Source: Exiguobacterium sp. FSL W8-0210
Lineage (GTDB): Bacteria > Bacillota > Bacilli > Exiguobacteriales > Exiguobacteriaceae
Length of the DNA: 64,000 nt
Reading direction: 5' to 3'
Assembly: GCF_038006045.1 (NCBI RefSeq)
Contig: NZ_JBBOUK010000001.1
Coordinates: forward strand, 909,001-973,000
Shown here: positions 8,915 to 17,282 of the stretch, one piece after another
How positions within the stretch are numbered: position 1 is the first letter of the stretch
Layout: each line of letters begins with the position of its first letter
The notes under the pieces: model-generated
Database searches by the model: none
The model's input: only the letters and a program-made list of their open reading frames with translations
What the model was told of the DNA's origin: nothing
Position numbers and translations under genes: made by a program

Positions 8915-9400
8915 TCATCGAGATTTACGTGACGCGCGAGGTTTCGGGGAACGGGCGATCCATAATGGCGCCAACGTGTAAACGAAGTGCCCGAGGATAA
9001 GTAAAGCGACTCCTATTTGATGATGCCCCAATTGGTAAAGAAGCATGCCAAGGGGGAAGGTCCATAGATTCGTTGCAACTGTGTAAGGGAACGTCTGACG
9101 ATATGCCCATGTGCGGGGGAGTAACAGACGAACGAATCCTTTCGTCAGATATGCCATCAAGAGCAAATACAGCAAGACGGCAATAGCGATGAAGATGAAG
9201 TGAAGAACGAACCAAATCACGATTGGGATATCTTTTTGTAAAAAGAAGGAATCAATAATCGTCGTCCACAGTGAAATCCAAGCTAATCCACAAAAATACA
9301 AAGAAACATCTGCTAGGCGAAGACGTAAAAACAGACGATTTGGAATTAAGGAAGTTTGTAAGTAATTAATCAGTTGACGTAAAAATGACAAGTGAATCAC
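8915..9400 (-). CDS. Conserved membrane protein, unknown function
   Basis: A 161-residue protein with four strongly hydrophobic stretches and a basic C-terminus (PKPRASRKSR). It begins at a GTG and has only a weak purine-rich ribosome site. The opening QLINYLQTSLIPNR and the following membrane segment faintly recall DUF1189/YqgB-type proteins, which occupy this region in B. subtilis, but the match is too weak to assign. No catalytic motif is visible. It is transcribed divergently from the Na/Pi cotransporter. Confidence 0.6.
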   Translation of the reverse strand: MIHLSFLRQLINYLQTSLIPNRLFLRLRLADVSLYFCGLAWISLWTTIIDSFFLQKDIPIVIWFVLHFIFIAIAVLLYLLLMAYLTKGFVRLLLPRTWAYRQTFPYTVATNLWTFPLGMLLYQLGHHQIGVALLILGHFVYTLAPLWIARSPKPRASRKSR

Positions 9401-9477
9401 TCTTTCTACTGTTTTAAAACAGATTTTAATTGTTTAATTTTGATTGGTAATAAAGGGTTTTTGTGTAATGGTACAGA

Positions 9478-9539
9478 TTAATAAAACCTTAACAAACGGA
9501 TGTCGCAAAAACTATTTACAAGTTCACCGGACCTTTACA
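9478..9539 (+). promoter_or_regulatory. Possible PhoP-binding repeats upstream of the Na/Pi gene
   Basis: Two pairs of hexamers resembling TT(A/T/C)ACA are spaced 11 bp apart: TTAATA 9478 with TTAACA 9489, and TTCACC 9523 with TTTACA 9534. Another TTTACA lies at 9515. The pattern is weaker than the pst box at 16123 and no clear -10 follows. Confidence 0.3.
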
Positions 9540-9607
9540 TAATGGTGAAGTTGAGAAAATAAACTTTACAAACACATCAATCCACATCAAATAAAGGAGC
9601 TGGCAAG

Positions 9608-11251
9608 ATGAACTATGATTTGCAGGAAATGATTTTCACCTTCATCGGTGGACTTGGGATTTTCCTTTTCGGTATTAAGTATATGGGAGATGGTCTCCAA
9701 AAAACAGCGGGAGACCGATTACGTTATATCCTCGATAAGTATACGACGAATCCACTATTAGGTATCTTAGCAGGTATCGTCGTCACGATACTGATTCAGT
9801 CGTCCTCCGGTACGACCGTTATCGTCGTTGGACTCGTTAGTGCGGGTCTGATGAATTTACGACAAGCGATCGGTGTCGTCATGGGAGCGAACATCGGTAC
9901 GACGATCACTGCCTTCATCATTGGCTTCAATGTTAAAGAAGCGGCACTTCCCGCTATCGCTATTGGTGCTTTTTTGATCTTTTTCTTCAATAAAGAACGT
10001 GTTCAGTATATCGGACAGATTTTCTTTGGTTTCGGTGCGTTGTTCTACGGTCTCACATTGATGGGGGACGGGATGGCTCCACTTGAATCAAGTGCTTGGT
10101 TCCGTGAATTGACTGTCTCGATGTCGGATAATCCATTACTTGGTGTCTTCGTCGGAACGATCTTTACTGTTCTTGTCCAGTCGTCGTCAGCAACGATTGG
10201 TATCTTACAGGAGTTGTACGCTGGTGGCATGATCGATATCAAAGCGGCACTACCGGTCTTGTTCGGGGATAACATTGGAACGACGATTACGGCAGTACTT
10301 GCAGCACTTGGTGCGTCGATTGCAGCTAAACGGACAGCAGCGGCACACGTCATCTTCAACATTATCGGGACGATTTTGTTCTTGATCGCATTACCAGTGT
10401 TCTCTAGCTTCATTGCGTGGATCACAGGTGCGCTTGGTTTAGAACCAAAAATGCAAATCGCCTTTGCACATGGAACGTTCAATGTCGTCAATACGTTGAT
10501 TCAATGTTGGTTCATCGCGCAAATCGCATGGCTTGTACAAAAAATCGTACCGGGTACGGATACGACGATCGATTCAAAACCGCGTCATCTCGATCAAAAC
10601 ATCTTGAACCAATCTTCGGCACTCGCATTAAATCAAGCAAAGCTCGAAGTATTGCGAATGGGAGAATTCTCGAAAGACGCACTTGCGAAAGCGCACCGTT
10701 ACACGCAATCGCATGATAAGAAGGATGTATCGGAATCAGAGCAGATTGAATACGCGATCAACCACTTAAATACAGAAGTCACGAGTTATCTTGTCAAAGT
10801 AGCCGCACATGATTTATCAGAGCGTGAATCAAATGATCATTCGCTACTGATGCATGCTGTCAATGACTTCGAGCGGATCGGTGATCATGTCGAGAATATT
10901 GTTGAATTAATCGACTTCCAGATCGTCAACCGGATTCAGTTCACCACATCTGCGAAGCGAGAGCTTGATGAGATGTATGTCCTGACACAAGAAATCGTCG
11001 CTTGTGCGATTCGCGCCGTCGAAGAAGACGATGTCACACGGGCACGAAAAGTTCTTGAACTCGAGGGTAAACTCGATGCACTCGAACGTTCATTCCGTAA
11101 GCATCATGTCCTTCGCGTGAATGCTGGCGAATGTACGGGACAAGCAGGGATGATCTTCGTCGATTTACTATCAAACCTTGAACGAATTGGCGATCACGCT
11201 GTCAACATCACGGATCTCGTCCTTGAACAGCGGACCGCATTAACGAACTAA
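9608..11251 (+). CDS. nptA: Na+/phosphate cotransporter with C-terminal PhoU-like domain
   Basis: A 547-residue inner membrane protein. Two Na/Pi-cotransporter repeats each carry the signature QSSS (QSSSGTTVIVVG near residue 65 and QSSSATIGIL near 195), with about eight to nine membrane helices to residue 310. The C-terminal 200 residues form a PhoU-like helical domain with ERIGDHVENI and LERIGDHAVNI metal-binding motifs. It should import phosphate using the sodium gradient, complementing the Pst system 7 kb downstream. The ATG follows AAAGGAGC. It is monocistronic with a strong terminator. Confidence 0.92.
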   Translation: MNYDLQEMIFTFIGGLGIFLFGIKYMGDGLQKTAGDRLRYILDKYTTNPLLGILAGIVVTILIQSSSGTTVIVVGLVSAGLMNLRQAIGVVMGANIGTTITAFIIGFNVKEAALPAIAIGAFLIFFFNKERVQYIGQIFFGFGALFYGLTLMGDGMAPLESSAWFRELTVSMSDNPLLGVFVGTIFTVLVQSSSATIGILQELYAGGMIDIKAALPVLFGDNIGTTITAVLAALGASIAAKRTAAAHVIFNIIGTILFLIALPVFSSFIAWITGALGLEPKMQIAFAHGTFNVVNTLIQCWFIAQIAWLVQKIVPGTDTTIDSKPRHLDQNILNQSSALALNQAKLEVLRMGEFSKDALAKAHRYTQSHDKKDVSESEQIEYAINHLNTEVTSYLVKVAAHDLSERESNDHSLLMHAVNDFERIGDHVENIVELIDFQIVNRIQFTTSAKRELDEMYVLTQEIVACAIRAVEEDDVTRARKVLELEGKLDALERSFRKHHVLRVNAGECTGQAGMIFVDLLSNLERIGDHAVNITDLVLEQRTALTN

Positions 11252-11271
11252 ACGAAATACGATTCATCTAT

Positions 11272-11312
11272 GACAGCTGATTTCAAAAAATGAAATCAGC
11301 TGTTTATTTTTT
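11272..11312 (+). terminator. Terminator after nptA
   Basis: The 12-bp stem ACAGCTGATTTC / GAAATCAGCTGT with a 7-nt A-rich loop is followed by a T-rich tail. Confidence 0.92.
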
Positions 11313-11378
11313 TGAAATAGCATATTGACAAGTTTCGCCATATCTCGTAATCTAGTAAGAGTAAGAAACATACATCAT

Positions 11379-11452
11379 GGCGGTGTAGCTCAGCTGGCTA
11401 GAGCGTACGGTTCATACCCGTGAGGTCGTGGGTTCGACTCCCTCCGCCGCTA
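11379..11452 (+). tRNA. tRNA-Met (anticodon CAT)
   Basis: A 74-nt cloverleaf: acceptor GGCGGTG pairs with CGCCGCT, the D arm contains GCTCAGCTGGCTAGAGC, and the anticodon loop TTCATAC is held by TACGG/CCGTG. The T arm reads GTGGG TTCGACT CCCTC with one T-T mismatch. The body resembles elongator tRNA-Met of Bacillus. The 3' CCA is not encoded, so it must be added by CCA transferase. Confidence 0.9.
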
Positions 11453-11463
11453 CTATTACTTAA

Positions 11464-11537
11464 GGACCCTTAGCTCAGCTGGTTAGAGCTGACGGCTCAT
11501 AACCGTCCGGTCGCAGGTTCGAGTCCTGCAGGGTCCA
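11464..11537 (+). tRNA. Second CAT-anticodon tRNA, probably tRNA-Ile2 (or Met)
   Basis: A 74-nt cloverleaf: acceptor GGACCCT/AGGGTCC, D arm GCTCAGCTGGTTAGAGC, anticodon loop CTCATAA on GACGG/CCGTC, T arm GCAGG TTCGAGT CCTGC. It lacks the paired features of an initiator. The Met-Ile order also occurs in Bacillus tRNA clusters, where the second gene is the CAT tRNA modified to lysidine by TilS to read AUA. Isoleucine identity is therefore likely but cannot be proved by eye. CCA is not encoded. Confidence 0.85.
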
Positions 11538-11544
11538 TTTAGTT

Positions 11545-11582
11545 GAACGCTTCTCGTTGCAAACGGGAAGCGTTTATTTTTG
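11545..11582 (+). terminator. Terminator after the tRNA pair
   Basis: A stem of AACGCTTC and an inner CGTT with their complements is followed by TTTATTTTT, 8 nt after the second tRNA. Confidence 0.85.
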
Positions 11583-11652
11583 TTCGCTCGGGGAATAGTA
11601 AAGGTATTGTAATAATATTCATACTATAGTAACTAAGGGAGAGCGAAGAGAG

Positions 11653-13113
11653 ATGGAACGTAACCATACGATGATGCAGTTTTTCGAGTGGCATGTAGAG
11701 AATGATGGAAAGCACTGGCAACGTTTGAAAGAACGAGCGCCTGAATTGCGTGCTGCTGGCATCACGTCCGTGTGGATTCCACCAGCATCGAAAGGTCAGT
11801 CGGATGAAGATACAGGATACGGCATCTATGATGTCTATGACTTAGGCGAGTTCGATCAAAAAGGAACGGTCCGGACGAAATATGGCACAAAGGATGAGCT
11901 AGTCGAAGCAATCGAAGTTGCTCATGAGAACGATATCGCTGTTTATGCGGATGTTGTCATGAACCATAAAGCTGCAGCAGACGAACTCGAGACGATTAAA
12001 GTAGTGGAAGTCAATCCAGAAGATCGATCGAAAGAAATTTCAGAAGAGTTTGAAATCGATGCGTGGACGAAGTTTACTTTCCCGGGTCGTAATGGAAAGT
12101 ATTCGGATTTTGTCTGGACGCACGAATTCTTCAATGGAACGGATTTTGACGCACGCGAAGAAAAAACAGGGATATTTAAGATTTCCGGAAAAAATAAGGA
12201 TTGGAACAACCAAGTAGATGATGAGTTCGGCAATTATGACTATCTCATGTTTGCAAACATCGACTACAATCATCCGACGGTACGGGAAGAAATGATTCGT
12301 TGGGGACACTGGTTCAAGGACACGATCGATTGCCAAGGTTTCCGTCTTGATGCGATCAAGCATATCAACTATGAGTTTGTCCGTGAATTCGCGAAATCGA
12401 TGATGGAAAGCAGCGAAGGCGATTTTTACATGGTCGGCGAGTTTTGGAAGTCAGATCTCGACGATTGCCGTCATTTCCTGGACAGTGTCGACTACACGAT
12501 CGATTTGTTTGATGTTCCGCTTCATTATAAGTTCCATGAAGCTTCTAAGCAGGGAGAAAAATTTGATTTAACGACATTGTTTGCGGATACGCTCGTCGAG
12601 TCGCATCCGACGAATGCCGTCACGTTCGTCGACAATCACGATTCTCAACCGGGGGAATCACTTGAGTCGTGGGTGGATGACTGGTTCAAACAACACGCTT
12701 ACGCGGCGATTTTACTTCGTAAAGACGGTTACCCATGTGTCTTCTACGGTGACTATTATGGAGTGCAAGGACCACATCCGGTAGAAGGGAAAAAAGAAAT
12801 GATCGATGCTTTACTCTATGCACGGTATCACAAAGCATATGGTGAACAAGAAGATTATCTCGATGATCCACATTGTGTCGGTTGGGTTCGTCGTGGAGTT
12901 GAGGAAATTGAGAACTCTGGCTGTGCGGTCTTATTGTCGAATGCCGATATGTGTGAAAAACGGATGTTCGTCGGTGAAGAACGTGCAGGCCAAGAATGGT
13001 TCGACTATACGAACCATCAAGATCACCCTGTCGTGATCGACGATGAAGGATTTGGTGTCTTCCCAGTTCCAGGTGGTGGTGTCTCAGTTTTTGCTCCACG
13101 AGAAGTCAAGTAA
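11653..13113 (+). CDS. Cytosolic alpha-amylase, GH13 subfamily 5
   Basis: A 486-residue glycoside hydrolase that should cleave internal alpha-1,4 bonds of starch-like glucans. The catalytic triad is clear: nucleophile D233 in GFRLDAIKH, acid/base E263 in GEFWKSD and D330 in VDNHDSQ. The numbering is nearly that of Bacillus liquefying amylases. No signal peptide is present, because the chain begins MERNHTMMQFFEWH directly at the first barrel strand. It is therefore intracellular and more likely acts on stored glucan or imported maltodextrins. It is monocistronic. A GH57 glucan enzyme lies 8 kb downstream. Confidence 0.92.
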   Translation: MERNHTMMQFFEWHVENDGKHWQRLKERAPELRAAGITSVWIPPASKGQSDEDTGYGIYDVYDLGEFDQKGTVRTKYGTKDELVEAIEVAHENDIAVYADVVMNHKAAADELETIKVVEVNPEDRSKEISEEFEIDAWTKFTFPGRNGKYSDFVWTHEFFNGTDFDAREEKTGIFKISGKNKDWNNQVDDEFGNYDYLMFANIDYNHPTVREEMIRWGHWFKDTIDCQGFRLDAIKHINYEFVREFAKSMMESSEGDFYMVGEFWKSDLDDCRHFLDSVDYTIDLFDVPLHYKFHEASKQGEKFDLTTLFADTLVESHPTNAVTFVDNHDSQPGESLESWVDDWFKQHAYAAILLRKDGYPCVFYGDYYGVQGPHPVEGKKEMIDALLYARYHKAYGEQEDYLDDPHCVGWVRRGVEEIENSGCAVLLSNADMCEKRMFVGEERAGQEWFDYTNHQDHPVVIDDEGFGVFPVPGGGVSVFAPREVK

Positions 13114-13206
13114 ATCCGAGGGTCTTGACTTGCGTCAACACAGGTTCTTTTGCTAGTCTTAAAGGGTATTGAAGTTTTCGAAAATAGTACAAAGGGGGAC
13201 ATGAAC

Positions 13207-13815
13207 ATGTCAAAATTTGAATTACCAGAACTCGGCTACGCTTATGATGCGCTTGAGCCACATATCGATGCTCGTACGATGGAGATTCACCACACGAAAC
13301 ACCACAACACGTATGTCACGAACGTGAATGCGGCGCTTGAGGGTACAGAACATGAAGGAAAGTCACTTGAAGAACTTCTTCAAAACTTGGATGCTCTCCC
13401 AGCAAACATTCAAACTGCAGTCCGTAACAACGGTGGCGGTCACTGGAACCACTCATTCTTCTGGAAACTGTTGAAGAAGAATGATGGCGCTGCTCCAACA
13501 GGGGAACTCGCGGCAGCAATCGACGAAGCATTCGGATCATTCGATGCATTCAAAGATGCATTCGCGAAAGCAGCAACAACTCGTTTTGGTTCAGGTTGGG
13601 CTTGGTTAATCGTTGACGGTGGAAAATTGGCGGTCGTTTCGACACCAAACCAAGATACACCAGTCATGGAAGGCAAAACGCCAATCCTCGGTCTTGATGT
13701 TTGGGAACATGCATACTATCTCAACTATCAAAACCGTCGTCCTGATTACATCAATGCGTTCTTCAACGTCGTTGATTGGGATCACGTAGCGAAGCTTTAC
13801 GCTGACGCGAAGTAA
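13207..13815 (+). CDS. sodA: Superoxide dismutase, Mn/Fe type
   Basis: A 202-residue cytosolic enzyme that dismutates superoxide. Metal ligands are visible: histidine in EIHHTKHH (near 28), histidine in GGGHWNHS, and aspartate and histidine in [18 protein letters not shown] followed later by the DVWEH region suggests the manganese type. The start [11 protein letters not shown] at 13207 follows AAAGGGGG by 8 nt. An ATG at 13201 is also possible, and further upstream in-frame codons lack RBS support. It lies directly upstream of the PBP gene, as in B. subtilis sodA-pbpA-pst. Confidence 0.95.
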   Translation: MSKFELPELGYAYDALEPHIDARTMEIHHTKHHNTYVTNVNAALEGTEHEGKSLEELLQNLDALPANIQTAVRNNGGGHWNHSFFWKLLKKNDGAAPTGELAAAIDEAFGSFDAFKDAFAKAATTRFGSGWAWLIVDGGKLAVVSTPNQDTPVMEGKTPILGLDVWEHAYYLNYQNRRPDYINAFFNVVDWDHVAKLYADAK

Positions 13816-13825
13816 TGTGAAAACG

Positions 13826-13863
13826 AGCGTGTCGTTCAATTGTGAACGATACGCTTTTTTTAA
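13826..13863 (+). terminator. Terminator after sodA
   Basis: The stem AGCGTGTCGTTC / GAACGATACGCT (12 bp with one G-T pair) is followed by a run of seven or more T. Confidence 0.92.
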
Positions 13864-13950
13864 TGCGGAAAATGATGGGATAGGTTGTTATGGAAAGTTT
13901 CCTTCTATATAATGAAACAAGATGACTTTTGAACGATAGGGGAGTACGCC

Positions 13951-16023
13951 ATGGCTAAACGAATCACCGTACGAGGAAGACGGCGTAATCATCTGCCGCT
14001 TCGTCTGAATTTAATGTTCTTCGTCGTTTTTTTATTGTTTGCGATTTTGATTTTCCGTTTAGGAGTCGTGCAAATCGTCAATGGTGAGAAAATTTCGCGG
14101 GAAGTTCAAAAAACAGAAATGATCGCATCAAAATATGAAGTGCCACGCGGAAAGATTTATGACCGGGATGGTCGTCTTTTGGTTGATACGATTTCTAAAT
14201 ACTCGATCGTCTACCGTCGAGCACAAACGACGAAAGTCGATGAACGCATTGAGATTGCACAGCGTCTTGCAGCAATCATTGATCTACCTAAAAAAGATTG
14301 GAAAGTCACAGAACGTGATATTAAGGATTTCTGGATCGCGACGAACATGAAAGAGTCTGATCGTCGTTATCAAGAAGCCATCAAACAGAAATATCCTTCA
14401 GCAGAGGCACAAAGTAAACTATCAATCGCAGAACAGGATCAAATCCGATTAGATGCGATTACGAAAGACGATATCGATTATGACGATCAAACGATGGAAG
14501 TCATTGCGATCAAACATAACATGGAAGTCGGATACGCACTTGATCCGCAACTCGTCAAACTCGGTGCTTCTGCAAAAGAGATGGCGATCATCGATGAAAA
14601 TCTAGAAGATTTAAAAGGTGTATCGGTGGAACCGTTCTACGAGCGTTCTTATCCATATGAAGGAACACTTCGGAACATCTTCGGGAAGTACTCGAAGATT
14701 CCAGCAGAACAACAAGCGGAGTTCAAAGCAAAAGGTTACAGCTTGAATGACCGTGTCGGAACATCATTCCTTGAACAACAGTATGAAGATCTTCTGCGCG
14801 GGAAACCAGCGTACGATGTGTATGAGACGTTCAATGGAGAGCCGGTCGGTGATCCAAAACGCGAGGAAGGCGAGTCCGGTAAAGATCTCGTTCTGACCGT
14901 AGATGCAGAGTACAACAAACAAGTCGACCAAATCATGCAACAAGCCATTAAAATGGGACGTGGCATGGGTAGTCGTTATCTAAAAGAAGGTTACGCCGTC
15001 GTCATGAATCCACAGACAGGTGAGATTCTTGCGATGTCTGGTCAAAAGTTGGATCCAGCAACCGGTAAGTTCTCAGATGTCGCAATCAATAATGTATTGA
15101 CGTCGCTTCAAATCGGTTCGACGATTAAAGGCGCAACGGTTGCGATGGGACTCGAAGAGGGTGTTATTCGCCAAAACGAAGTCATCAATGATGCGCCGAT
15201 CACGATCGGTGGTACGAAAAAAGCATCATATGTCAACATGGGACCGATTACGGATTTAACGGCGCTTGAGCGTTCGTCAAACGTTTATATGTTCAACATT
15301 GCGATGCGGATGGCGAAGTACCCAAGTAACGGTATTGCCGGAGCGAGTGTGGACGCAGCGGCTGCGATCATGCAGAATTACTATAGCCAGTTCGGGCTTG
15401 GAGTAACAACGGGTGTGGATTTACCGTACGAAGCAAAAGGTGTTCAAGGAACACCTGACCGTGTCACTTTACTCATGGACCGCGTCATCGGACAGTATGA
15501 TGCTTTCACGCCGCTTCAAGTCGCACAGTACATTTCAACGCTTGCCAACGGTGGCTATCGTGTTCAGCCTCACTTCTTAAAAGAAGTATTGGCTTCGAAC
15601 TCGATTGAAAAGGGTACGAAAAAGGTCGATTACAGCTTTAAAACGAATTATCTGAACCGGATTGAAGTCAGTCAAGATAATATCGATCATGTCCGGGAAG
15701 GGTTACACCGTGTTGTAAAAGGTGAGCGTGGTACAGCGAAAATCATCGCACAAACTGGAATCGATGCTGCTGCGAAAACAGGTACAGCACAGGTCAGTGT
15801 CTACGGTGATGACGGAATCGCCTTACGAGACGGTAGCGGGCAACCGGTTCGTTCATTGAACTCGAACCTTGTCGGTTGGGCACCGTATGATAATCCGGAG
15901 ATGGCATGGGCCGTGTTCCTTCCATATATGGAACAAGAAACCGTCAACTCAAAAATCGGTCATGATCTTGTCAAAGCGTATTTCAACGTCAAGGATGTAC
16001 CGTGGCAGACTAAGCCAAATTAA
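13951..16023 (+). CDS. pbpA: Class B penicillin-binding protein (PBP2A-like)
   Basis: A 690-residue monofunctional transpeptidase with one N-terminal membrane anchor (about residues 22-43), a PBP dimerisation domain and a transpeptidase domain. Active-site motifs are STIK with the nucleophile at S390, SSN at 442-444 and KTGTA near 609. It cross-links peptidoglycan, probably for lateral wall synthesis as its syntenic Bacillus counterpart pbpA does between sodA and pstS. A short RBS (ATAGGGGAG) precedes the ATG. It is monocistronic with a terminator, so it is separate from the Pho-regulated pst operon that follows. Confidence 0.93.
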   Translation: MAKRITVRGRRRNHLPLRLNLMFFVVFLLFAILIFRLGVVQIVNGEKISREVQKTEMIASKYEVPRGKIYDRDGRLLVDTISKYSIVYRRAQTTKVDERIEIAQRLAAIIDLPKKDWKVTERDIKDFWIATNMKESDRRYQEAIKQKYPSAEAQSKLSIAEQDQIRLDAITKDDIDYDDQTMEVIAIKHNMEVGYALDPQLVKLGASAKEMAIIDENLEDLKGVSVEPFYERSYPYEGTLRNIFGKYSKIPAEQQAEFKAKGYSLNDRVGTSFLEQQYEDLLRGKPAYDVYETFNGEPVGDPKREEGESGKDLVLTVDAEYNKQVDQIMQQAIKMGRGMGSRYLKEGYAVVMNPQTGEILAMSGQKLDPATGKFSDVAINNVLTSLQIGSTIKGATVAMGLEEGVIRQNEVINDAPITIGGTKKASYVNMGPITDLTALERSSNVYMFNIAMRMAKYPSNGIAGASVDAAAAIMQNYYSQFGLGVTTGVDLPYEAKGVQGTPDRVTLLMDRVIGQYDAFTPLQVAQYISTLANGGYRVQPHFLKEVLASNSIEKGTKKVDYSFKTNYLNRIEVSQDNIDHVREGLHRVVKGERGTAKIIAQTGIDAAAKTGTAQVSVYGDDGIALRDGSGQPVRSLNSNLVGWAPYDNPEMAWAVFLPYMEQETVNSKIGHDLVKAYFNVKDVPWQTKPN

Positions 16024-16035
16024 CTAGAAACTAAG

Positions 16036-16064
16036 CGAGAGTGAATAATCACTCTCGTTTTTTT
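16036..16064 (+). terminator. Terminator after pbpA
   Basis: The perfect 9-bp stem CGAGAGTGA / TCACTCTCG with a 4-nt loop is followed by seven T. Confidence 0.93.
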
Positions 16065-16122
16065 GTTTGTATTGACCTTTTTTTCTAATGGATTTCGAAT
16101 TGTAAACACCAAAAAACACGCC

Positions 16123-16177
16123 TTTACAATTCTTTTACGTTGGATTCATTTCGTTTTAATAGTTCATCCGTAGTATA
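16123..16177 (+). promoter_or_regulatory. Pho box and promoter of the pst operon
   Basis: Four direct hexamers start exactly 11 bp apart: TTTACA 16123, TTTACG 16134, TTCATT 16145 and TTAATA 16156. This is the arrangement of PhoP sites in Bacillus (TT(A/T/C)ACA-like repeats, 5-bp gaps). A -10-like TAGTATAA follows about 10 bp later, with no -35. The inference is PhoPR activation under phosphate starvation. Confidence 0.72.
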
Positions 16178-16248
16178 AGTCTTGTAAGGAAAACGGATAA
16201 AAAGTCGTAGCATCGTCAGCGACATACTTTCGAGGAGGAAAATTAATC

Positions 16249-17193
16249 ATGTCTTGGATGAAAAAAACAGCATTAATCACAACGGTAGCATCAATCGCGG
16301 TAGTCGGAGCGGCATGTGGTAACGATAAAGGCGGTTCTGCTAGTTCATCTGATTTAAAAGGAAAAATCGCAATCGACGGTTCTTCTACAGTCTTCCCGAT
16401 CATGGAAGCTGTCGGTGAAGAATATTCAATGGAACAACCTGACGTAGATGTCACGGTCGGTGTTTCTGGTACAGGTGGCGGATTCAAACGATTCGTCGTT
16501 GGGGAAACGGATCTTTCGAACGCATCGCGTGAAATTAAAGAAGAAGAAGCAGCTGAAGCAAAAAAGAATAACATCGAATATACAAAACTTTCACTCGCGT
16601 ATGATGGTTTGACTGTTGCAGTCAGCAAAGACAACACATGGGTAAAAGAACTCTCGCTTGATCAACTCGAGAAAATCTGGCTCGACCCGAACGTTAAGAC
16701 TTGGAAAGATGTCGATTCTTCTTACCCGGCTGAACCACTAAAATTCTTCAGTCCAGGGAAAGATTCAGGAACATTTGACTTCTTCTCTGAAAAAGTACTC
16801 GAGAAGAAAGACATGCGTAAAGACGTTCAATTGTCTGAAGACGATAACGTACTCGTCAAAGGGGTTGAAGGAACGAAAGGTGCGATCGGCTACTTCGGTT
16901 ATGCCTACTACGCTGAAAACAAAGATAAGTTAAAAGAAGTTCCACTTTCAGCTGAAGGAAAAGACGCTGTCGATCCAACACCTGAAACGATAAAAGATTT
17001 ATCTTACCCGCTTTCACGTGAAATCTACACGTATGTCAACAACAAATCATTGAATGACAAAAAACAGGTAGCAGACTTCGTGAAATTCACGAACGAAAAC
17101 GCTGGAGATTTAGCTGAAGAAGTCGGTTATATCAAAATGCCACAAGATCGTTACGATGAAAACGCAAAAGCAATCAAAGACGCAATGAAATAA
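16249..17193 (+). CDS. pstS: Phosphate ABC transporter substrate-binding lipoprotein
   Basis: A 314-residue lipoprotein. The signal peptide ends in a lipobox VGAAC with the modified cysteine at residue 23, followed by a Gly/Ser linker. The mature part has the phosphate-binding loops GSSTVFP, GTGGGFKRF and SPGKDSGTFDFF typical of PstS. It captures phosphate outside the membrane and delivers it to PstCA. GAGGAGGAAA gives a strong RBS. It is the first gene of pstSCAB-phoU behind a Pho box. A stable stem-loop follows the stop and may raise pstS mRNA above the downstream genes. Confidence 0.95.
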   Translation: MSWMKKTALITTVASIAVVGAACGNDKGGSASSSDLKGKIAIDGSSTVFPIMEAVGEEYSMEQPDVDVTVGVSGTGGGFKRFVVGETDLSNASREIKEEEAAEAKKNNIEYTKLSLAYDGLTVAVSKDNTWVKELSLDQLEKIWLDPNVKTWKDVDSSYPAEPLKFFSPGKDSGTFDFFSEKVLEKKDMRKDVQLSEDDNVLVKGVEGTKGAIGYFGYAYYAENKDKLKEVPLSAEGKDAVDPTPETIKDLSYPLSREIYTYVNNKSLNDKKQVADFVKFTNENAGDLAEEVGYIKMPQDRYDENAKAIKDAMK

Positions 17194-17202
17194 TCATCGA
17201 GT

Positions 17203-17255
17203 CATGAGGATGGCCCAATCGGGGAAGTCTGTACCGGTTGGGTCCCGTTCTCATG
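17203..17255 (+). promoter_or_regulatory. pstS-pstC intergenic stem-loop
   Basis: CATGAG pairs with CTCATG, and GGCCCAATCGG pairs with CCGGTTGGGTCC allowing G-U pairs, so the 53 nt fold into one long imperfect hairpin. No T run follows, so it is not a canonical terminator. It more likely protects the 3' end of processed pstS mRNA or attenuates readthrough. Confidence 0.6.
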
Positions 17256-17282
17256 TCAAGAAGGAGTAGGGAGCGAAGAAGG

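Noticed and set aside
8915-9400. OLE-associated membrane protein OapA
   Set aside because: It is a short polytopic protein, but it lies 51 kb from the RNA and I see no feature that identifies it. I would not link the two on hydrophobicity alone.
13125-13159. TTGACT upstream of sodA as a promoter
   Set aside because: The only -10-like hexamer (TAGTCT) is 23 bp away, too far for sigma-A.
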